A stretch of 64,000 nt of DNA from Thermococcus sp. AM4 (GCF_000151205.2 NC_016051.1:124001-188000); one strand, 5' to 3'; numbered from the stretch's first letter, positions 17,729 through 26,781 are shown. Translations and numbers: made by a program. The notes: generated by a model not told the origin, from the letters alone.

Positions 17729-18897
17729 CACGGGTTGGTCGGCAGGCCGTAGGTGACGTTCCCGCTGGCGAGGTCTATCTTTCCGAACCCGCCGAATTCC
17801 TCCGCGAGCTCGCCGTAAACCGGCTTCCCGACGAGGAACGTGAATATTTCGTTGGCCTTCTTAACGGGGTCTATATTCTTGAAGCGCTCCGGGTAGATAA
17901 CCTTTCCGATGTAGTAGGCGTCAGCTATGGCAATTCCGATGTTGGTGTTGTAGAAGTTGTAGGGCAGGACTCCGTAGACGTGACCCTCCTCCACGGCCTT
18001 GAGCGAGTTGTAGAAGTCGGGATTGCTCCTGTAGTCCTCGAGGATTATCTTCAAACCACCCTCGTCGATGAAGATGTAGTCCGGGTTCTCCTTCAGCAGA
18101 AACTCCTTGTCCACCTGCACCCAGCCGTTTTTACCCCTCAGGTTCGAGGCGACGTTGTCGAGATGGAGAACAGTGAAGGGCGCGTAGTCGGTGAAGGTGC
18201 TCGTTATCCCGTGGGCGCCCTTGAAGCCTATTCCACCGACGTAAACCCTCGGACTCTTCAGGCCCTTCGTGAGGTTCTCAAGGTAGCTCTGCTGCTCCTC
18301 GATGAACTTTATGACTTCCTCGGCCCTCTTCTCCTTTCCGAGGATTTTTCCGGCCAGGAGGAGCGACTTGAAGAAGACCGGGTCTGTGAAGTTCTTCAGC
18401 GTTCCGTAACTGAGGACCACGACGGGGATTCCCGTCTTTTCCTGAACCTCATCGGCGGTCTGCCTGCTCACGAATACCATGAAGATGACCTGTGGGTGGA
18501 CCTTAATCAGGGCCTCCATGTCCGGAAGCTTTCCGGGACCACCGGGGCCGATGACCGGCAGTTTGAGAAGCTCGGGGTGGGCCAGTATGTATGGCCTCCC
18601 GTAGGGGAAGCGCTTCTCGAACTCCTCGATTCCGACGACGTCTTTGGTAGCGTTGAGGTAAACGAGGATTCTCAAAGCTCCCGGCCCAACGGCAACGACC
18701 TTGCTAACGTTTGTCGGAACCTTCACGGTTCTTCCGAGCATGTCGGTGACGGTGATGTAGCCCTGGCCCGTGCTTGAGCTCGTCATCGTTGAAGAGGAGC
18801 TGATTGAGGAAGTTGTGTAATTCGATGTTGATGTCCCTATGCATCCGGCAACCGAAACGACCAGCAGGATCACGAGGAATGCCAGAGCTTTCCTCAT
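17728..18897 (-). CDS. ABC transporter substrate-binding lipoprotein, iron-siderophore/cobalamin type
   Basis: A 389-residue secreted protein. The N-terminus is a lipoprotein signal ([19 protein letters not shown]), with a Cys at the lipobox followed by a Ser/Thr-rich linker that holds the protein off the membrane. The mature part opens [14 protein letters not shown], the usual start of FecB/BtuF-type cluster A-II/III proteins, then [14 protein letters not shown] and [15 protein letters not shown]. The ATG at 18897 follows GGTGATACAG; an in-frame start at 18909 lies in that site. A leftward TATA-like box (gtttaaagg) is near 18930-18938. Confidence 0.9.
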   Translation of the reverse strand: MRKALAFLVILLVVSVAGCIGTSTSNYTTSSISSSSTMTSSSTGQGYITVTDMLGRTVKVPTNVSKVVAVGPGALRILVYLNATKDVVGIEEFEKRFPYGRPYILAHPELLKLPVIGPGGPGKLPDMEALIKVHPQVIFMVFVSRQTADEVQEKTGIPVVVLSYGTLKNFTDPVFFKSLLLAGKILGKEKRAEEVIKFIEEQQSYLENLTKGLKSPRVYVGGIGFKGAHGITSTFTDYAPFTVLHLDNVASNLRGKNGWVQVDKEFLLKENPDYIFIDEGGLKIILEDYRSNPDFYNSLKAVEEGHVYGVLPYNFYNTNIGIAIADAYYIGKVIYPERFKNIDPVKKANEIFTFLVGKPVYGELAEEFGGFGKIDLASGNVTYGLPTNP

Positions 18898-18974
18898 CTG
18901 TATCACCAATATTGAATTTAGTGTTACCCTTTAAACCATTTTTGGCCAGTGGGGTAGCAAACAAAGAGAAAAGT

Positions 18975-19880
18975 TCAGTCGGCGTACCTCAGGAGGATCT
19001 CCTTCAGCTCGAGGGCCTTTCTGTAAGTCGGGGAGTCCGGGTTTCCAAGTATGGCCTCGATTTCGGGGTCGTATTCCTCGACAAGCTCATCGTACGGGAT
19101 TATCGTTTTCGTCGTGAAATCGTTGAATCCAAGCTCGTCGAGTATCCTCTCGACCTTCTCGATCTGGCTCTCCTTCTTCACCTTGTTTATCACGAGGTGG
19201 ACGTGCTTAATGCCGAGCTGCCTCGCCAGCTTAGCCGCATCAACCGCCACCTGGACGGAGTTGTAAGTCGGCTCTGTGAGGACAACCGCCTGCTTGAAGC
19301 CCTTGGCGAGGGCCCTTCCAAAGTGCTCCAGTCCGGCCTGTGTATCCATCAGGATGATCTCGCCCTTCCTGAGGTTTATGTACTTGACGACCGCGTCGAG
19401 GAGGGCATTTTCAGGGCAGAGACAGCCGGCGGCCGCCTGAACAACGCTTCCCATGACGAGGAGCATGACGCCATCCGGTCCGACGACGCCGAACCTGTCA
19501 ACCACGTCCCTCACATCGGGGGTCAGCGAGAAGTACAGTCCCCAGTTGGTCCCGGGCCTCGCTCCAGTTTTCTCCTCGATGTAATCGAGGTTCTTGTTGA
19601 GGGGGACTATCTTGTCCCTGATCTCCTTGGGGACACCGAGGGCATGCGCGAGGTTCATCTGGGGGTCCTCATCAACAGCCAAAACGCGGTAGCCGTCGCG
19701 TGCGAGCAATCTTGCGAGGAGGGCGGTCATGGTGGTCTTCCCGACTCCACCTTTCCCCGTTATCACGACCCTGAACCCCTCCTCCGGGGCCTGTTTTTTG
19801 GTTCGTTCTCGCAACTCTTCGGCTATCTGGAATAGCTTTTTTCGTCTTTCGTCTTCAACCGATTTGAGGGGTTTCCCCAT
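18975..19880 (-). CDS. cooC: Carbon monoxide dehydrogenase maturation factor CooC
   Basis: A 301-residue MinD/NifH-like ATPase. The deviant Walker A is ITGKGGVGKTTM (about 43-54), followed by DEDPQMNLAHALG. A CLCP motif near residue 152 matches the CxC nickel-binding pair of CooC dimers, and MDTQAGLEHFGRAL is the switch II region. An extra N-terminal helix of about 35 residues precedes the core. CooC inserts nickel into the C-cluster of CooS. The ATG at 19880 follows GGTG; the gene is divergent from cooF-cooS. Confidence 0.93.
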   Translation of the reverse strand: MGKPLKSVEDERRKKLFQIAEELRERTKKQAPEEGFRVVITGKGGVGKTTMTALLARLLARDGYRVLAVDEDPQMNLAHALGVPKEIRDKIVPLNKNLDYIEEKTGARPGTNWGLYFSLTPDVRDVVDRFGVVGPDGVMLLVMGSVVQAAAGCLCPENALLDAVVKYINLRKGEIILMDTQAGLEHFGRALAKGFKQAVVLTEPTYNSVQVAVDAAKLARQLGIKHVHLVINKVKKESQIEKVERILDELGFNDFTTKTIIPYDELVEEYDPEIEAILGNPDSPTYRKALELKEILLRYAD

Positions 19881-20216
19881 GAGCAACACCGGAGGATTTT
19901 GGAAAGCCCGCGTATAAATGCTTTTAGGTTTGGATATAAAACCTGAGGATTACCCATTTTCGTGGAGTGGAAGGAACGTATCTGACCTTCAATGTTCATT
20001 TATGTACCGATGATTTTTTTCATGCATTGGTGTGTAACCTTGGGTTTCACACTTTTGGATAATTTGACCTCTGACTGCTTGGTCAGTCAAGGAGAGGGGA
20101 CAGTACTAAATAAAATGTGCAGATTATGTTACATTCTGTTCTTTATTATCCCGGTTTTTACCTGAAACGGAAACCCATTTATATATAAACCTGTTACATA
20201 TGTTCCGGTGATCCCT
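19881..20216. promoter_or_regulatory. Divergent control region between cooC and cooF
   Basis: 336 bp without a gene. Leftward, cgtataaatg (19911-19920) is the TATA box for cooC. Rightward, tttatatataaa (about 20178-20189) is the TATA box for cooF, putting the transcript start about 7 nt before the ATG. In the middle are an imperfect palindrome, tgtgtaacc/ggtttcaca (20031-20039 and 20043-20051, eight of nine bases paired), and a second set of inverted parts, ttgac...tgac and gtcagtcaa (20064-20090). The region is clearly AT-rich compared with the genes. These are candidate operators for CO- or redox-dependent control. Confidence 0.6.
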
Positions 20217-20822
20217 ATGCCACCCGATTCAAAGCCTACTATCTTCATAAACCCAGCGAAGTGCATTGGCTGCCGGCACTGTGAAATAGCCTGTGCAGTG
20301 GAGCACTCACAGAGCAAGAACCTCTTCTCAGCGATCTTCGAGGACCCGCTGCCAAAGCCGAGAATACACATCCTCCCGATGGGGGCCTACAACGTCCCAA
20401 TGAACTGCCGCCACTGCGAAAAGGCACCCTGTATGGAGGTCTGTCCCACCGGGGCGATTTTCAAGGACGAAGATGGTGCCGTTCTCGTCGATGTGGACAA
20501 GTGCATCGGTTGCAAGATGTGTGCGATAGTCTGTCCCTTCGGTATCCCGGAGTTCGACGCCCTCAACGGCGTGATGTTCAAGTGCGACATGTGCCCCGAC
20601 AGAAGAGCCGAAGGAAGGCCCCCAGCCTGTGTTGAGGCCTGTAAGACCGGCGCACTTATGTTCGGAACCATAGACGAGGTGGTCTCAAAGGTCAGGAAGG
20701 AGACCGCCGAGAAGATAATCAAGCTGAAAGAGGGCGAATACGGGGAGGAATACAACGGTTGGGACCTGTTTAGGTCTTTTCAGGCCGAGGTTATTCGGAT
20801 TAATGAGGGGGAGTCGAAATGA
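20217..20822 (+). CDS. cooF: CooF-type electron transfer ferredoxin, four [4Fe-4S] clusters
   Basis: A 201-residue protein with four cysteine groups in the DMSO reductase B/HycB pattern: CIGCRHCEIAC (about 19-29), CRHCEKAPCMEVCP (about 65-78), CIGCKMCAIVCP (about 98-109) and CDMCPDRR...CVEAC (about 122-141). It takes electrons from CooS. The ATG at 20217 follows CCGGTGAT; the GTG at 20208 is part of that site. It overlaps cooS by 4 nt. Confidence 0.93.
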   Translation: MPPDSKPTIFINPAKCIGCRHCEIACAVEHSQSKNLFSAIFEDPLPKPRIHILPMGAYNVPMNCRHCEKAPCMEVCPTGAIFKDEDGAVLVDVDKCIGCKMCAIVCPFGIPEFDALNGVMFKCDMCPDRRAEGRPPACVEACKTGALMFGTIDEVVSKVRKETAEKIIKLKEGEYGEEYNGWDLFRSFQAEVIRINEGESK

Positions 20823-22789
20823 AGAAGTATAAGGAAGTATCGATAGACCCCACCACCCAGAAGATGTATGAACGCGCCCAGGAGCTGGGCATCGAGACCG
20901 TCTGGGAGAGGCTCGAAAAACAGCAGCCCCAGTGCGGTTACGGCCTGCTTGGAATCTGCTGTAGGAACTGTCTAATGGGTCCGTGCAGGATCAATCCCTT
21001 CGGCGGTGAGCCCAAGAGGGGTGTCTGTGGTGCCGATGCAGACACGATCGTTGCCAGGAACCTCCTCAGGATGATTGCCGCCGGTGCGGCCGCCCACAGT
21101 GACCACGGGAGGCACGTGGCTTTAACCCTTCTCGTCGCGGCCGAGATGGCCGAGAAGTTCAAGAAGGAAGGAAAGCCCGTCCTTGAGCTCGACAACATGG
21201 CCTCGAACACCCTGCCTTATCAGGTCAGAGACCCTGAGAAGCTCAAGGCGGTTGCGAAGAGGCTCGGAATCGAGACCGAGGGCAAGAGCATAAGGGAGCT
21301 CGCCAAGGAAGTCGCGGAGGTGGCCCTCAACGACTTCGGAAAGCAGGATGAGGAGCCCTTGGCCTTCCTCAAGGCTTACCTCAACCCGAAGACCTACGAG
21401 ATATTCGAGAAGGCCGCTGAAAAGGCCGGGATGCCGTGGTTTGAAAGCGGTATTCTCCCGAGGAGCATAGACAGGGAGATAGTCGAGAGCCTCCACAGGA
21501 CACACATCGGAACCGACCACGACCCGGTTAGCATACTCCTCCACGGACTCAAGACGGCCCTCGGCGACGCCTGGGGTGGCTCGCTCATAGCAACTGAACT
21601 CCAGGACGTCCTCTTCGGCACACCGAAGGTTATAAAGGCCGAGGCCAACCTCGGCGTCCTGAAAGAGGACTACGTCAACATAGTCGTCCACGGCCACGAG
21701 CCGGTCCTCTCGGAGAAGATAGTCGAGGCGGCCCAGGACCCCGAGCTGATAGAGCTCGCCCAGAAGCTTGGAGCCAAGGGCATAAACGTCGTCGGAATGT
21801 GCTGTACCGGCCTTGAGGTCCTCATGAGGCACGGAATTCCGATAGCGGGCAACTTCCTCCAGCAGGAGATGGCCATCGTTACAGGTGCCGTCGAGGCCAT
21901 GGTCGTTGACGTGCAGTGTATAATGCCCGCAACGGTCGACGTCGCGAGGTGCTTCCACACCAAGATAATAGACACGAGCCCGATAGCGACTTTCCCAGGG
22001 GCAATTCACATCAAGTTCGACGAGAGGAGGGCCGACGAGATAGCGAAGGAAATCGTCAAGACTGCAGTCGAGAACTTCCCGAACAGGTCGAAGCAGAGGG
22101 TCGAGATACCGAAGGAAAAGATGTCGGGCTACGTCGGCTTCAGCGTCGAGGCCATACTCGAGCACTTTGGAGGCTCCCTCAAGCCCATCGAGGAAGCCAT
22201 CGTCGAGGGCAAGATAAAGGGCGTCGCCGGCCTCGTCGGCTGTAACAACCCGAAGGTGAAGCAGGACCACAACCACATAAAGATAGCCAACGAGCTCATG
22301 AAGAGGGACGTCCTCCTCATTGGAACGGGCTGCTGGGCCACCGCGGCGATGAAGTACGGCATCTTCCTGCCCGAGTACGCAGACACAGAGAACGTCGGTC
22401 CGGGCCTGAGGGAGTTCGCCAAGGAGTGGGGCATTCCACCGGCGCTCAACATGGGATCGTGCGTTGACTGTACGAGAATGCTTGTCTTGGCCGACCTCAT
22501 AGCGAGGGACCTCAATGTGCCCATCTCGGCACTGCCGGTCGTTGGTTCGGCCCCCGAGGCAATGACCGAGAAGGCGGTCTCAATAGGAACCTACTTCGTC
22601 GCCAGCGGAATAACAACTCACCTTGGCGTCGTTCCGCCGGTTCTCGGCGGGCCCAAGGTCGTGAAGATTCTCACACAGGACCTCTACGACATCGTTGGAG
22701 CGGCCTTCATAGTGGAGCCAGACCCGTACAAGGCGGCAAAGCTGATGTACGAGCACATCATGAAGAAGAGGAAAGAGCTTGGAATTTGA
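20819..22789 (+). CDS. cooS: Anaerobic carbon monoxide dehydrogenase catalytic subunit
   Basis: A 656-residue Ni-Fe CODH. The D- and B-cluster cysteines are in the expected pattern at residues 39, 47, 48, 51, 56 and 70. All C-cluster ligands can be found: the His in VVHGHEP, then Cys in GMCCTGLEV, VQCIMPA, LVGCNNP, GTGCWATAA and GSCVDCTRM. The proton-path His-rich region HSDHGRH is also present near residue 94. The enzyme oxidises CO to CO2. No acetyl-CoA synthase genes are nearby, so it is the monofunctional type. It is translationally coupled to cooF. Confidence 0.97.
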   Translation: MKKYKEVSIDPTTQKMYERAQELGIETVWERLEKQQPQCGYGLLGICCRNCLMGPCRINPFGGEPKRGVCGADADTIVARNLLRMIAAGAAAHSDHGRHVALTLLVAAEMAEKFKKEGKPVLELDNMASNTLPYQVRDPEKLKAVAKRLGIETEGKSIRELAKEVAEVALNDFGKQDEEPLAFLKAYLNPKTYEIFEKAAEKAGMPWFESGILPRSIDREIVESLHRTHIGTDHDPVSILLHGLKTALGDAWGGSLIATELQDVLFGTPKVIKAEANLGVLKEDYVNIVVHGHEPVLSEKIVEAAQDPELIELAQKLGAKGINVVGMCCTGLEVLMRHGIPIAGNFLQQEMAIVTGAVEAMVVDVQCIMPATVDVARCFHTKIIDTSPIATFPGAIHIKFDERRADEIAKEIVKTAVENFPNRSKQRVEIPKEKMSGYVGFSVEAILEHFGGSLKPIEEAIVEGKIKGVAGLVGCNNPKVKQDHNHIKIANELMKRDVLLIGTGCWATAAMKYGIFLPEYADTENVGPGLREFAKEWGIPPALNMGSCVDCTRMLVLADLIARDLNVPISALPVVGSAPEAMTEKAVSIGTYFVASGITTHLGVVPPVLGGPKVVKILTQDLYDIVGAAFIVEPDPYKAAKLMYEHIMKKRKELGI

Positions 22790-22823
22790 TTTCTCCTTTC
22801 TTCACTCTTTTTGAGGTGATACC

Positions 22824-23231
22824 ATGGGGGAGGAATTCGAGGGGGTTAAAGCCGACGCCTGCATCGGCTGTGGACTCTGCGCTCAGGTGTGTCCACACAA
22901 CGCGATATTCGTTATGGATAATGATAAACGGGTCGTTTCCTTCCACCCAGAACTCTGCAAAGAGTGCAACTACGAGTGCAACAGCATCTGCCCCACTCAG
23001 GCAATCAAAGGAAAGCCCATGAGAATTGACCTTGAATTTGAATACGCCCATTGTCAGGTCTGCGGTAAAAAGCTCGACTACACGGTCAAGACCGCGGAGT
23101 TCCTTTACCGCAAGCTGGAGAGGTTCTACGAGCATCCGGAGATAGTTTTCATGTGCGACAGGTGCAAGCATGAGCGCGTTAAGGAGTTCCCGAGTGAGTA
23201 CCTGAAGTTCTTCGGAGGGATGCTCAAATGA
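22824..23231 (+). CDS. Ferredoxin-like [4Fe-4S] protein in the CODH operon
   Basis: A 135-residue protein. Residues 13-24 hold CIGCGLCAQVCP and a second group CKECNYECNSICP (about 45-57) completes two cluster sites. A further CQVCGKK (about 77) and CDRCKH (about 110) make a separate zinc- or iron-binding pair. This N-ferredoxin plus C-ribbon layout resembles small subunits that pass electrons to partner oxidoreductases. It ends in an ATGA overlap with the next gene, so the two products probably work together. Confidence 0.8.
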   Translation: MGEEFEGVKADACIGCGLCAQVCPHNAIFVMDNDKRVVSFHPELCKECNYECNSICPTQAIKGKPMRIDLEFEYAHCQVCGKKLDYTVKTAEFLYRKLERFYEHPEIVFMCDRCKHERVKEFPSEYLKFFGGMLK

Positions 23232-24280
23232 GGGGCATGAAGTTTTCGTTTCTCTGCAGGAGCAAACCGGAGAAAACCGGCAAACGGGTGGCGATAATCG
23301 GGGCCGGCCCCGCGGGATTGACGGCCGCCGGTTACCTTGTCTGTAAGGGCCATGACGTTGATATCTACGATAAAATGCCGGAACCCGGCGGGCTCATGCT
23401 CTTCGTTATCCCGGAGTTCAGGATTCCGGTTGAGAGGGTTCGCCTCGGAGCTAAAGAACTTGAGGAGGAGTTTGAGGTAACATACTATCCAAAAACGAAG
23501 GTCATGGAGGGTGAGAGACAGGACGAGGGCGACGAGTTCTACGAGAGGATTGTCAAGCTGAGCGAGCTGAAGGAAAAGTACGACGCGGTACTCATAGCGA
23601 CGGGAATATGGAACGTTAGAAGGATAGGAATTCCCGGAGACGACCTCGAGGGCATACTCTCACCGCTCGAGCTGCTCTTCTGGATAAAGGGGCACGAGCT
23701 GGGTTACGTACCAAAGGAAAAGGTTCCTGATTTAAAAGGCAAGAAGGTTGGCATCATAGGAGCCGGACTGACCGCGGTCGATGTTGCCTTTGAGTGCAAC
23801 CGCCTCGGAGCCGAGGTTGAGATATTCTACCGCAGGACGATAAGGGAAGCTCCGGCGGGAGCCTACGAGATAAACATTTTGAGAAACAGGGGAGTTAAAT
23901 GGTTCGAGCTCGTAACACCGAAGCGCGTTATAGGTGAGAACGGCAGGGTTAAAGCCATCGAGCTCCTGAGGACGAGGCTCGGTGAACCGGACGAAACCGG
24001 AAGGAGGAGACCCATTCCCATTCCCGGCTCCGAGTTTCAGGTCGAGCTCGACTACCTCGTCTTTGCCATAGGAATGGTTTCAACTCCACCGGTGAACGGG
24101 GGTTACATAGCAACAGACAGGAGGGGAAGGATAGTTGTGGATTCGAGGCACATGACGAGCGCCGAGGGAATCTTCGCGGCCGGTGACGTCGTCAACGGCC
24201 CGACGAAGGTCGGCAGGGCCATAAAGGACGGCCTGTACGCGGCGGTTTCAATAGACAAATGGCTCAGGGGGGAGCTCTGA
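23228..24280 (+). CDS. FAD-dependent NAD(P)H oxidoreductase (glutamate synthase beta-like) of the CODH operon
   Basis: A 350-residue flavoprotein. The FAD-binding [13 protein letters not shown] is near residues 24-36, PGGLMLFVIPEFRIP near 51-65, the NAD(P)-binding GIIGAGLTAVDVAF near 175-188 and the closing FAD motif GIFAAGDVVNGP near 315. It belongs to the GltD/NfnL family without the N-terminal iron-sulfur domain; the preceding ferredoxin gene could supply that part. In this operon it would let electrons from CO reach NAD(P)+. The ATG overlaps the previous stop. Confidence 0.88.
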   Translation: MRGMKFSFLCRSKPEKTGKRVAIIGAGPAGLTAAGYLVCKGHDVDIYDKMPEPGGLMLFVIPEFRIPVERVRLGAKELEEEFEVTYYPKTKVMEGERQDEGDEFYERIVKLSELKEKYDAVLIATGIWNVRRIGIPGDDLEGILSPLELLFWIKGHELGYVPKEKVPDLKGKKVGIIGAGLTAVDVAFECNRLGAEVEIFYRRTIREAPAGAYEINILRNRGVKWFELVTPKRVIGENGRVKAIELLRTRLGEPDETGRRRPIPIPGSEFQVELDYLVFAIGMVSTPPVNGGYIATDRRGRIVVDSRHMTSAEGIFAAGDVVNGPTKVGRAIKDGLYAAVSIDKWLRGEL

Positions 24281-24804
24281 TGGAGCGAAAGTACCTCTAC
24301 CTCGACTACCTCACCTGCATCGGATGTGAGACCTGCGAAACCGTCTGTGCATTCATTCACGATGGCAATCCCAACATCAGGATTTACGTGACCGAGAACA
24401 AGCAGTACGTCCCGATAAACTGCAAGCACTGCGACGATGCCCCCTGTCTCAGGGTCTGCCCAACCCACGCGATATACCGCGACGAGGACGGTGCAGTTAG
24501 AATCCACGAGGAGAAGTGCATCGGTTGTCTAGCCTGCCTGCAGGTCTGCCCCTACGGCGTCCCCTTCTACAGCCTCAAGGTGAAGGCGATAACCAAGTGC
24601 GACATGTGCGCCGACAGACGCGAGGAGGGACTCGAGCCGGCCTGCGCCCTTATGTGCCCGGCAGAGGCGATTCAGTACGGCCCGCTTGAGATGGTTCTCG
24701 AACTCGTTAAGGAGAGGCGCGCCAAGAACATTCCGGAGCACCAGCGCGAGCTAAGCGACGAGGAGCTGAAGAGGAGCGTTACCTCCGGCTACTCCGTTCT
24801 CTGA
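24280..24804 (+). CDS. Second CooF-like four-cluster ferredoxin
   Basis: A 174-residue protein with four cysteine groups: CIGCETCETVC (about 14-24), CKHCDDAPCLRVCP (about 48-61), CIGCLACLQVCP (about 80-91) and CDMCADRR...CALMC (about 108-124). It is a shorter paralogue of the cooF product. The ATG at 24280 forms TGATG with the stop of the oxidoreductase gene. Two CooF paralogues in one operon suggest two electron routes from CooS. The product was started at 24280 rather than an upstream in-frame ATG within the previous gene. Confidence 0.88.
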   Translation: MERKYLYLDYLTCIGCETCETVCAFIHDGNPNIRIYVTENKQYVPINCKHCDDAPCLRVCPTHAIYRDEDGAVRIHEEKCIGCLACLQVCPYGVPFYSLKVKAITKCDMCADRREEGLEPACALMCPAEAIQYGPLEMVLELVKERRAKNIPEHQRELSDEELKRSVTSGYSVL

Positions 24805-24830
24805 CACCTTTTTGTTTCGGTGGGGTGAAA

Positions 24831-25301
24831 ATGAAAAGGATAGGGCTGAGTGACGTTATCGGAAATGCAAGGAGAGTAGTCCTGTGGGGGATAGGAAACG
24901 AAAAGCGGGGCGACTACGGCTTTGGGGCCTACCTTGCCGAGGCCCTTATGATAGCCATTAGAAACCCGAACTTCCTCGTCCTCAACTGCAGGGAGGTCCC
25001 GGAGAGCCAGGCCGGGGTCACGGTTAGATTCGCCCCTGAGCTTCTTATCATCGCAGTCCCCCTCGAGCTCGGTGAGGAACCAGGAAAGCTCGTCGTTGCC
25101 GGGCCCTGGGAGGCCATTGAAGACGTTCCTGAGGAGTTCAGACCGCAGCTTGAGGTCACCCTGAGGCATGTGAGCGAGCTCTTACCTGAGACGAGAATAC
25201 TGATCCTCGGCTGCCAGCCCGGCAGTGAAAAAGAGGTAACGGAGCCCGTGAAAACCTGCGTGCGGGCCCTTTCGATCTCCCTCCACGAGCTCTTTGACTA
25301 A
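24831..25301 (+). CDS. Hydrogenase maturation protease family protein (HycI/HyaD-like)
   Basis: A 156-residue protein with GIGNEKRGDYGFGAYLAE (about 20-37), which matches the nickel-binding start GxGNxxxxDxGxG of [NiFe] hydrogenase C-terminal endopeptidases. Other family stretches include VLNCREVPES and ILGCQPGS. These enzymes clip the large-subunit tail after nickel insertion. No hydrogenase large subunit lies in this window, so the target must be elsewhere, or the protein has a new role with CODH. The ATG at 24831 follows GGGGTGAA. Confidence 0.82.
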   Translation: MKRIGLSDVIGNARRVVLWGIGNEKRGDYGFGAYLAEALMIAIRNPNFLVLNCREVPESQAGVTVRFAPELLIIAVPLELGEEPGKLVVAGPWEAIEDVPEEFRPQLEVTLRHVSELLPETRILILGCQPGSEKEVTEPVKTCVRALSISLHELFD

Positions 25302-25349
25302 GCGATATTTTTATAGGTGAACAGTGTTTCATTAATTCTGGTGGTGACC

Positions 25350-25715
25350 TTGAGGATCGCGGTCCCCCTTGAAGAACCGGGCTTTGAATCAAAGGTTTCG
25401 GAGCACTTTGGACGGGCGAGGTACGTTGCGATATTCATGGTGAGCGGGAGCAAGTTGAGCGGCGCTGAGCTCGTTGAACTGCCCGAGACCCACGAACCCG
25501 GCGATCTCCCGGCACTCCTCAGGGAGAAAGGTGCCGACGTTGTCCTCGCCTACGGGATAGGGAGGAAGGCGATTGCCCACTTCGAGGCCCTCGGCATTCG
25601 TGTGGTTGCGGGGGTGCGTGGAAGGGCGGTGGACGTGGTCAAGGAGTTCCTTCAAGGAACGATTGCGACCGATCCCAACTGGGGAGAGCGCATAGTCCGG
25701 GAGCACAAAACATGA
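25350..25715 (+). CDS. NifX/NifB-associated (dinitrogenase Fe-Mo cofactor biosynthesis) family protein
   Basis: A 121-residue protein of the NifX/NafY/VnfX-like family. It opens MRIAVPLEE with SEHFGRARYVAIF (about 18-30), then ADVVLAYGIGRKAIAHFEALGI and a C-terminal TIATDPNW. Archaea without nitrogenase often have several such genes; they are thought to carry iron-sulfur or metal clusters. I chose the TTG at 25350: a TATA box (tttttatagg, 25308-25316) rules out starts at 25317, and GGTGGTGA lies just before the TTG. It has its own promoter after the CODH operon. Confidence 0.75.
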   Translation: MRIAVPLEEPGFESKVSEHFGRARYVAIFMVSGSKLSGAELVELPETHEPGDLPALLREKGADVVLAYGIGRKAIAHFEALGIRVVAGVRGRAVDVVKEFLQGTIATDPNWGERIVREHKT

Positions 25716-25758
25716 TAAAATTTTTAAATGAACTTTTCTTCACTTCTTTGGTGGTCGC

Positions 25759-26781
25759 ATGGGAGTTAAGGACTTCGCCCCGAGCTGGTTTGCGAGCGTG
25801 ATGGGAACCGGAGCGCTGGCTTTAGTCAGCAAAGTCTACTCATCGAGGCTTTCGGCGTTAAACGGTTTCGCGGAGTTCCTCGTCTACCTCAACACGCTCC
25901 TGTTCTTCGTCCTCCTGATTCCATGGACGCTGAGGTGGGTAAAGTACCGCGAGGAAGCTATGAAAGACCTCTACCACCCTGTCCTCGGCAACTTCTACGG
26001 CACGATAGGCGTCGCCTCGCTCGTCCTCTCGGCCGACTGGCTGTTCATCTTCGGGAATGAAAGGCTCGCCTGGGCCTTCTGGCTCTTTGGAGTGCCCTTC
26101 GTCCTGCTCTTCGCCTTTCTGATTCCCTACATCGTATTCACAGGAGACGGAATTGACACCAAGAACATAACGCCCGCCTGGTTCATTCCCCCGGTCGGGC
26201 TCATAGTAATCCCCATCAGCGGGGCGAAGCTCATGGCACTCTCCCCGGGAACGGTAAAGGAGCTGATGGCCTTCATCAACTACTTCGCCTGGGGCGCGGG
26301 CTTCTTCCTCTACCTGGCCCTCTTCGCGATAGTCCTCTACCGCTTCATAAAGCACGAGCCGATGCCCTGCGGGATAGCTCCGTCAATCTGGATTAACCTC
26401 GGACCGATAGGGGCCGGGACGAGCACGCTATATTCTCTCGTGAAGGCCAGCGACTTCCTAAAGATAAAGGAGCCGTTCCTGGCGTTCGGGTTAATCTTCT
26501 GGGGCTTCGGCGTCTGGTGGTTCGTCATGGCGGTAATACTAACGCTCCACTACATCAGGAAGCTCAACCTGCCCTACAGTCTCGCGTGGTGGGCCTTTAT
26601 CTTCCCACTTGGAGCCTATGTGAGTGCGACCTTCAAGGTCGGGGCGACCTTCGGGATAGGGGCCATAGGAGACTTCGGCTTCGCCCTCTACTGGCTCCTG
26701 CTGGCGATGTGGCTGGCTACCGGAGCCTTAACGCTCAGGAACTTCGTCTTCAGAGGCCCAGCGCGACGAGGAGCGTCTTGA
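25759..26781 (+). CDS. TDT/SLAC1-family transporter (TehA-like)
   Basis: A 340-residue membrane protein with ten hydrophobic segments. It starts MGVKDFAPSWFASVMGTGALAL, the usual opening of the tellurite-resistance/dicarboxylate transporter family, and has the pore-region Phe-containing stretch PAWFIPPVGLIVIP near 138-151. Family members carry sulfite, malate or other small anions. A TATA-like box (atttttaaatg, near 25720) precedes it. The last 32 bases overlap the convergent TauE gene. Confidence 0.82.
   Translation: MGVKDFAPSWFASVMGTGALALVSKVYSSRLSALNGFAEFLVYLNTLLFFVLLIPWTLRWVKYREEAMKDLYHPVLGNFYGTIGVASLVLSADWLFIFGNERLAWAFWLFGVPFVLLFAFLIPYIVFTGDGIDTKNITPAWFIPPVGLIVIPISGAKLMALSPGTVKELMAFINYFAWGAGFFLYLALFAIVLYRFIKHEPMPCGIAPSIWINLGPIGAGTSTLYSLVKASDFLKIKEPFLAFGLIFWGFGVWWFVMAVILTLHYIRKLNLPYSLAWWAFIFPLGAYVSATFKVGATFGIGAIGDFGFALYWLLLAMWLATGALTLRNFVFRGPARRGAS

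Noticed and set aside
18901-18917. A second TGM (tatcac...) upstream of the iron-type binding protein
   Set aside because: Only the first half fits; the expected GTGATA half is ttgaat here, and the tatcacc is simply the reverse of its ribosome binding site.
18921-18929. A gtgttaccc element before the metal-chelate binding protein, similar to the gtaacac repeats of the cbiM promoter
   Set aside because: There is only one copy without a partner half-site, so shared regulation cannot be supported.
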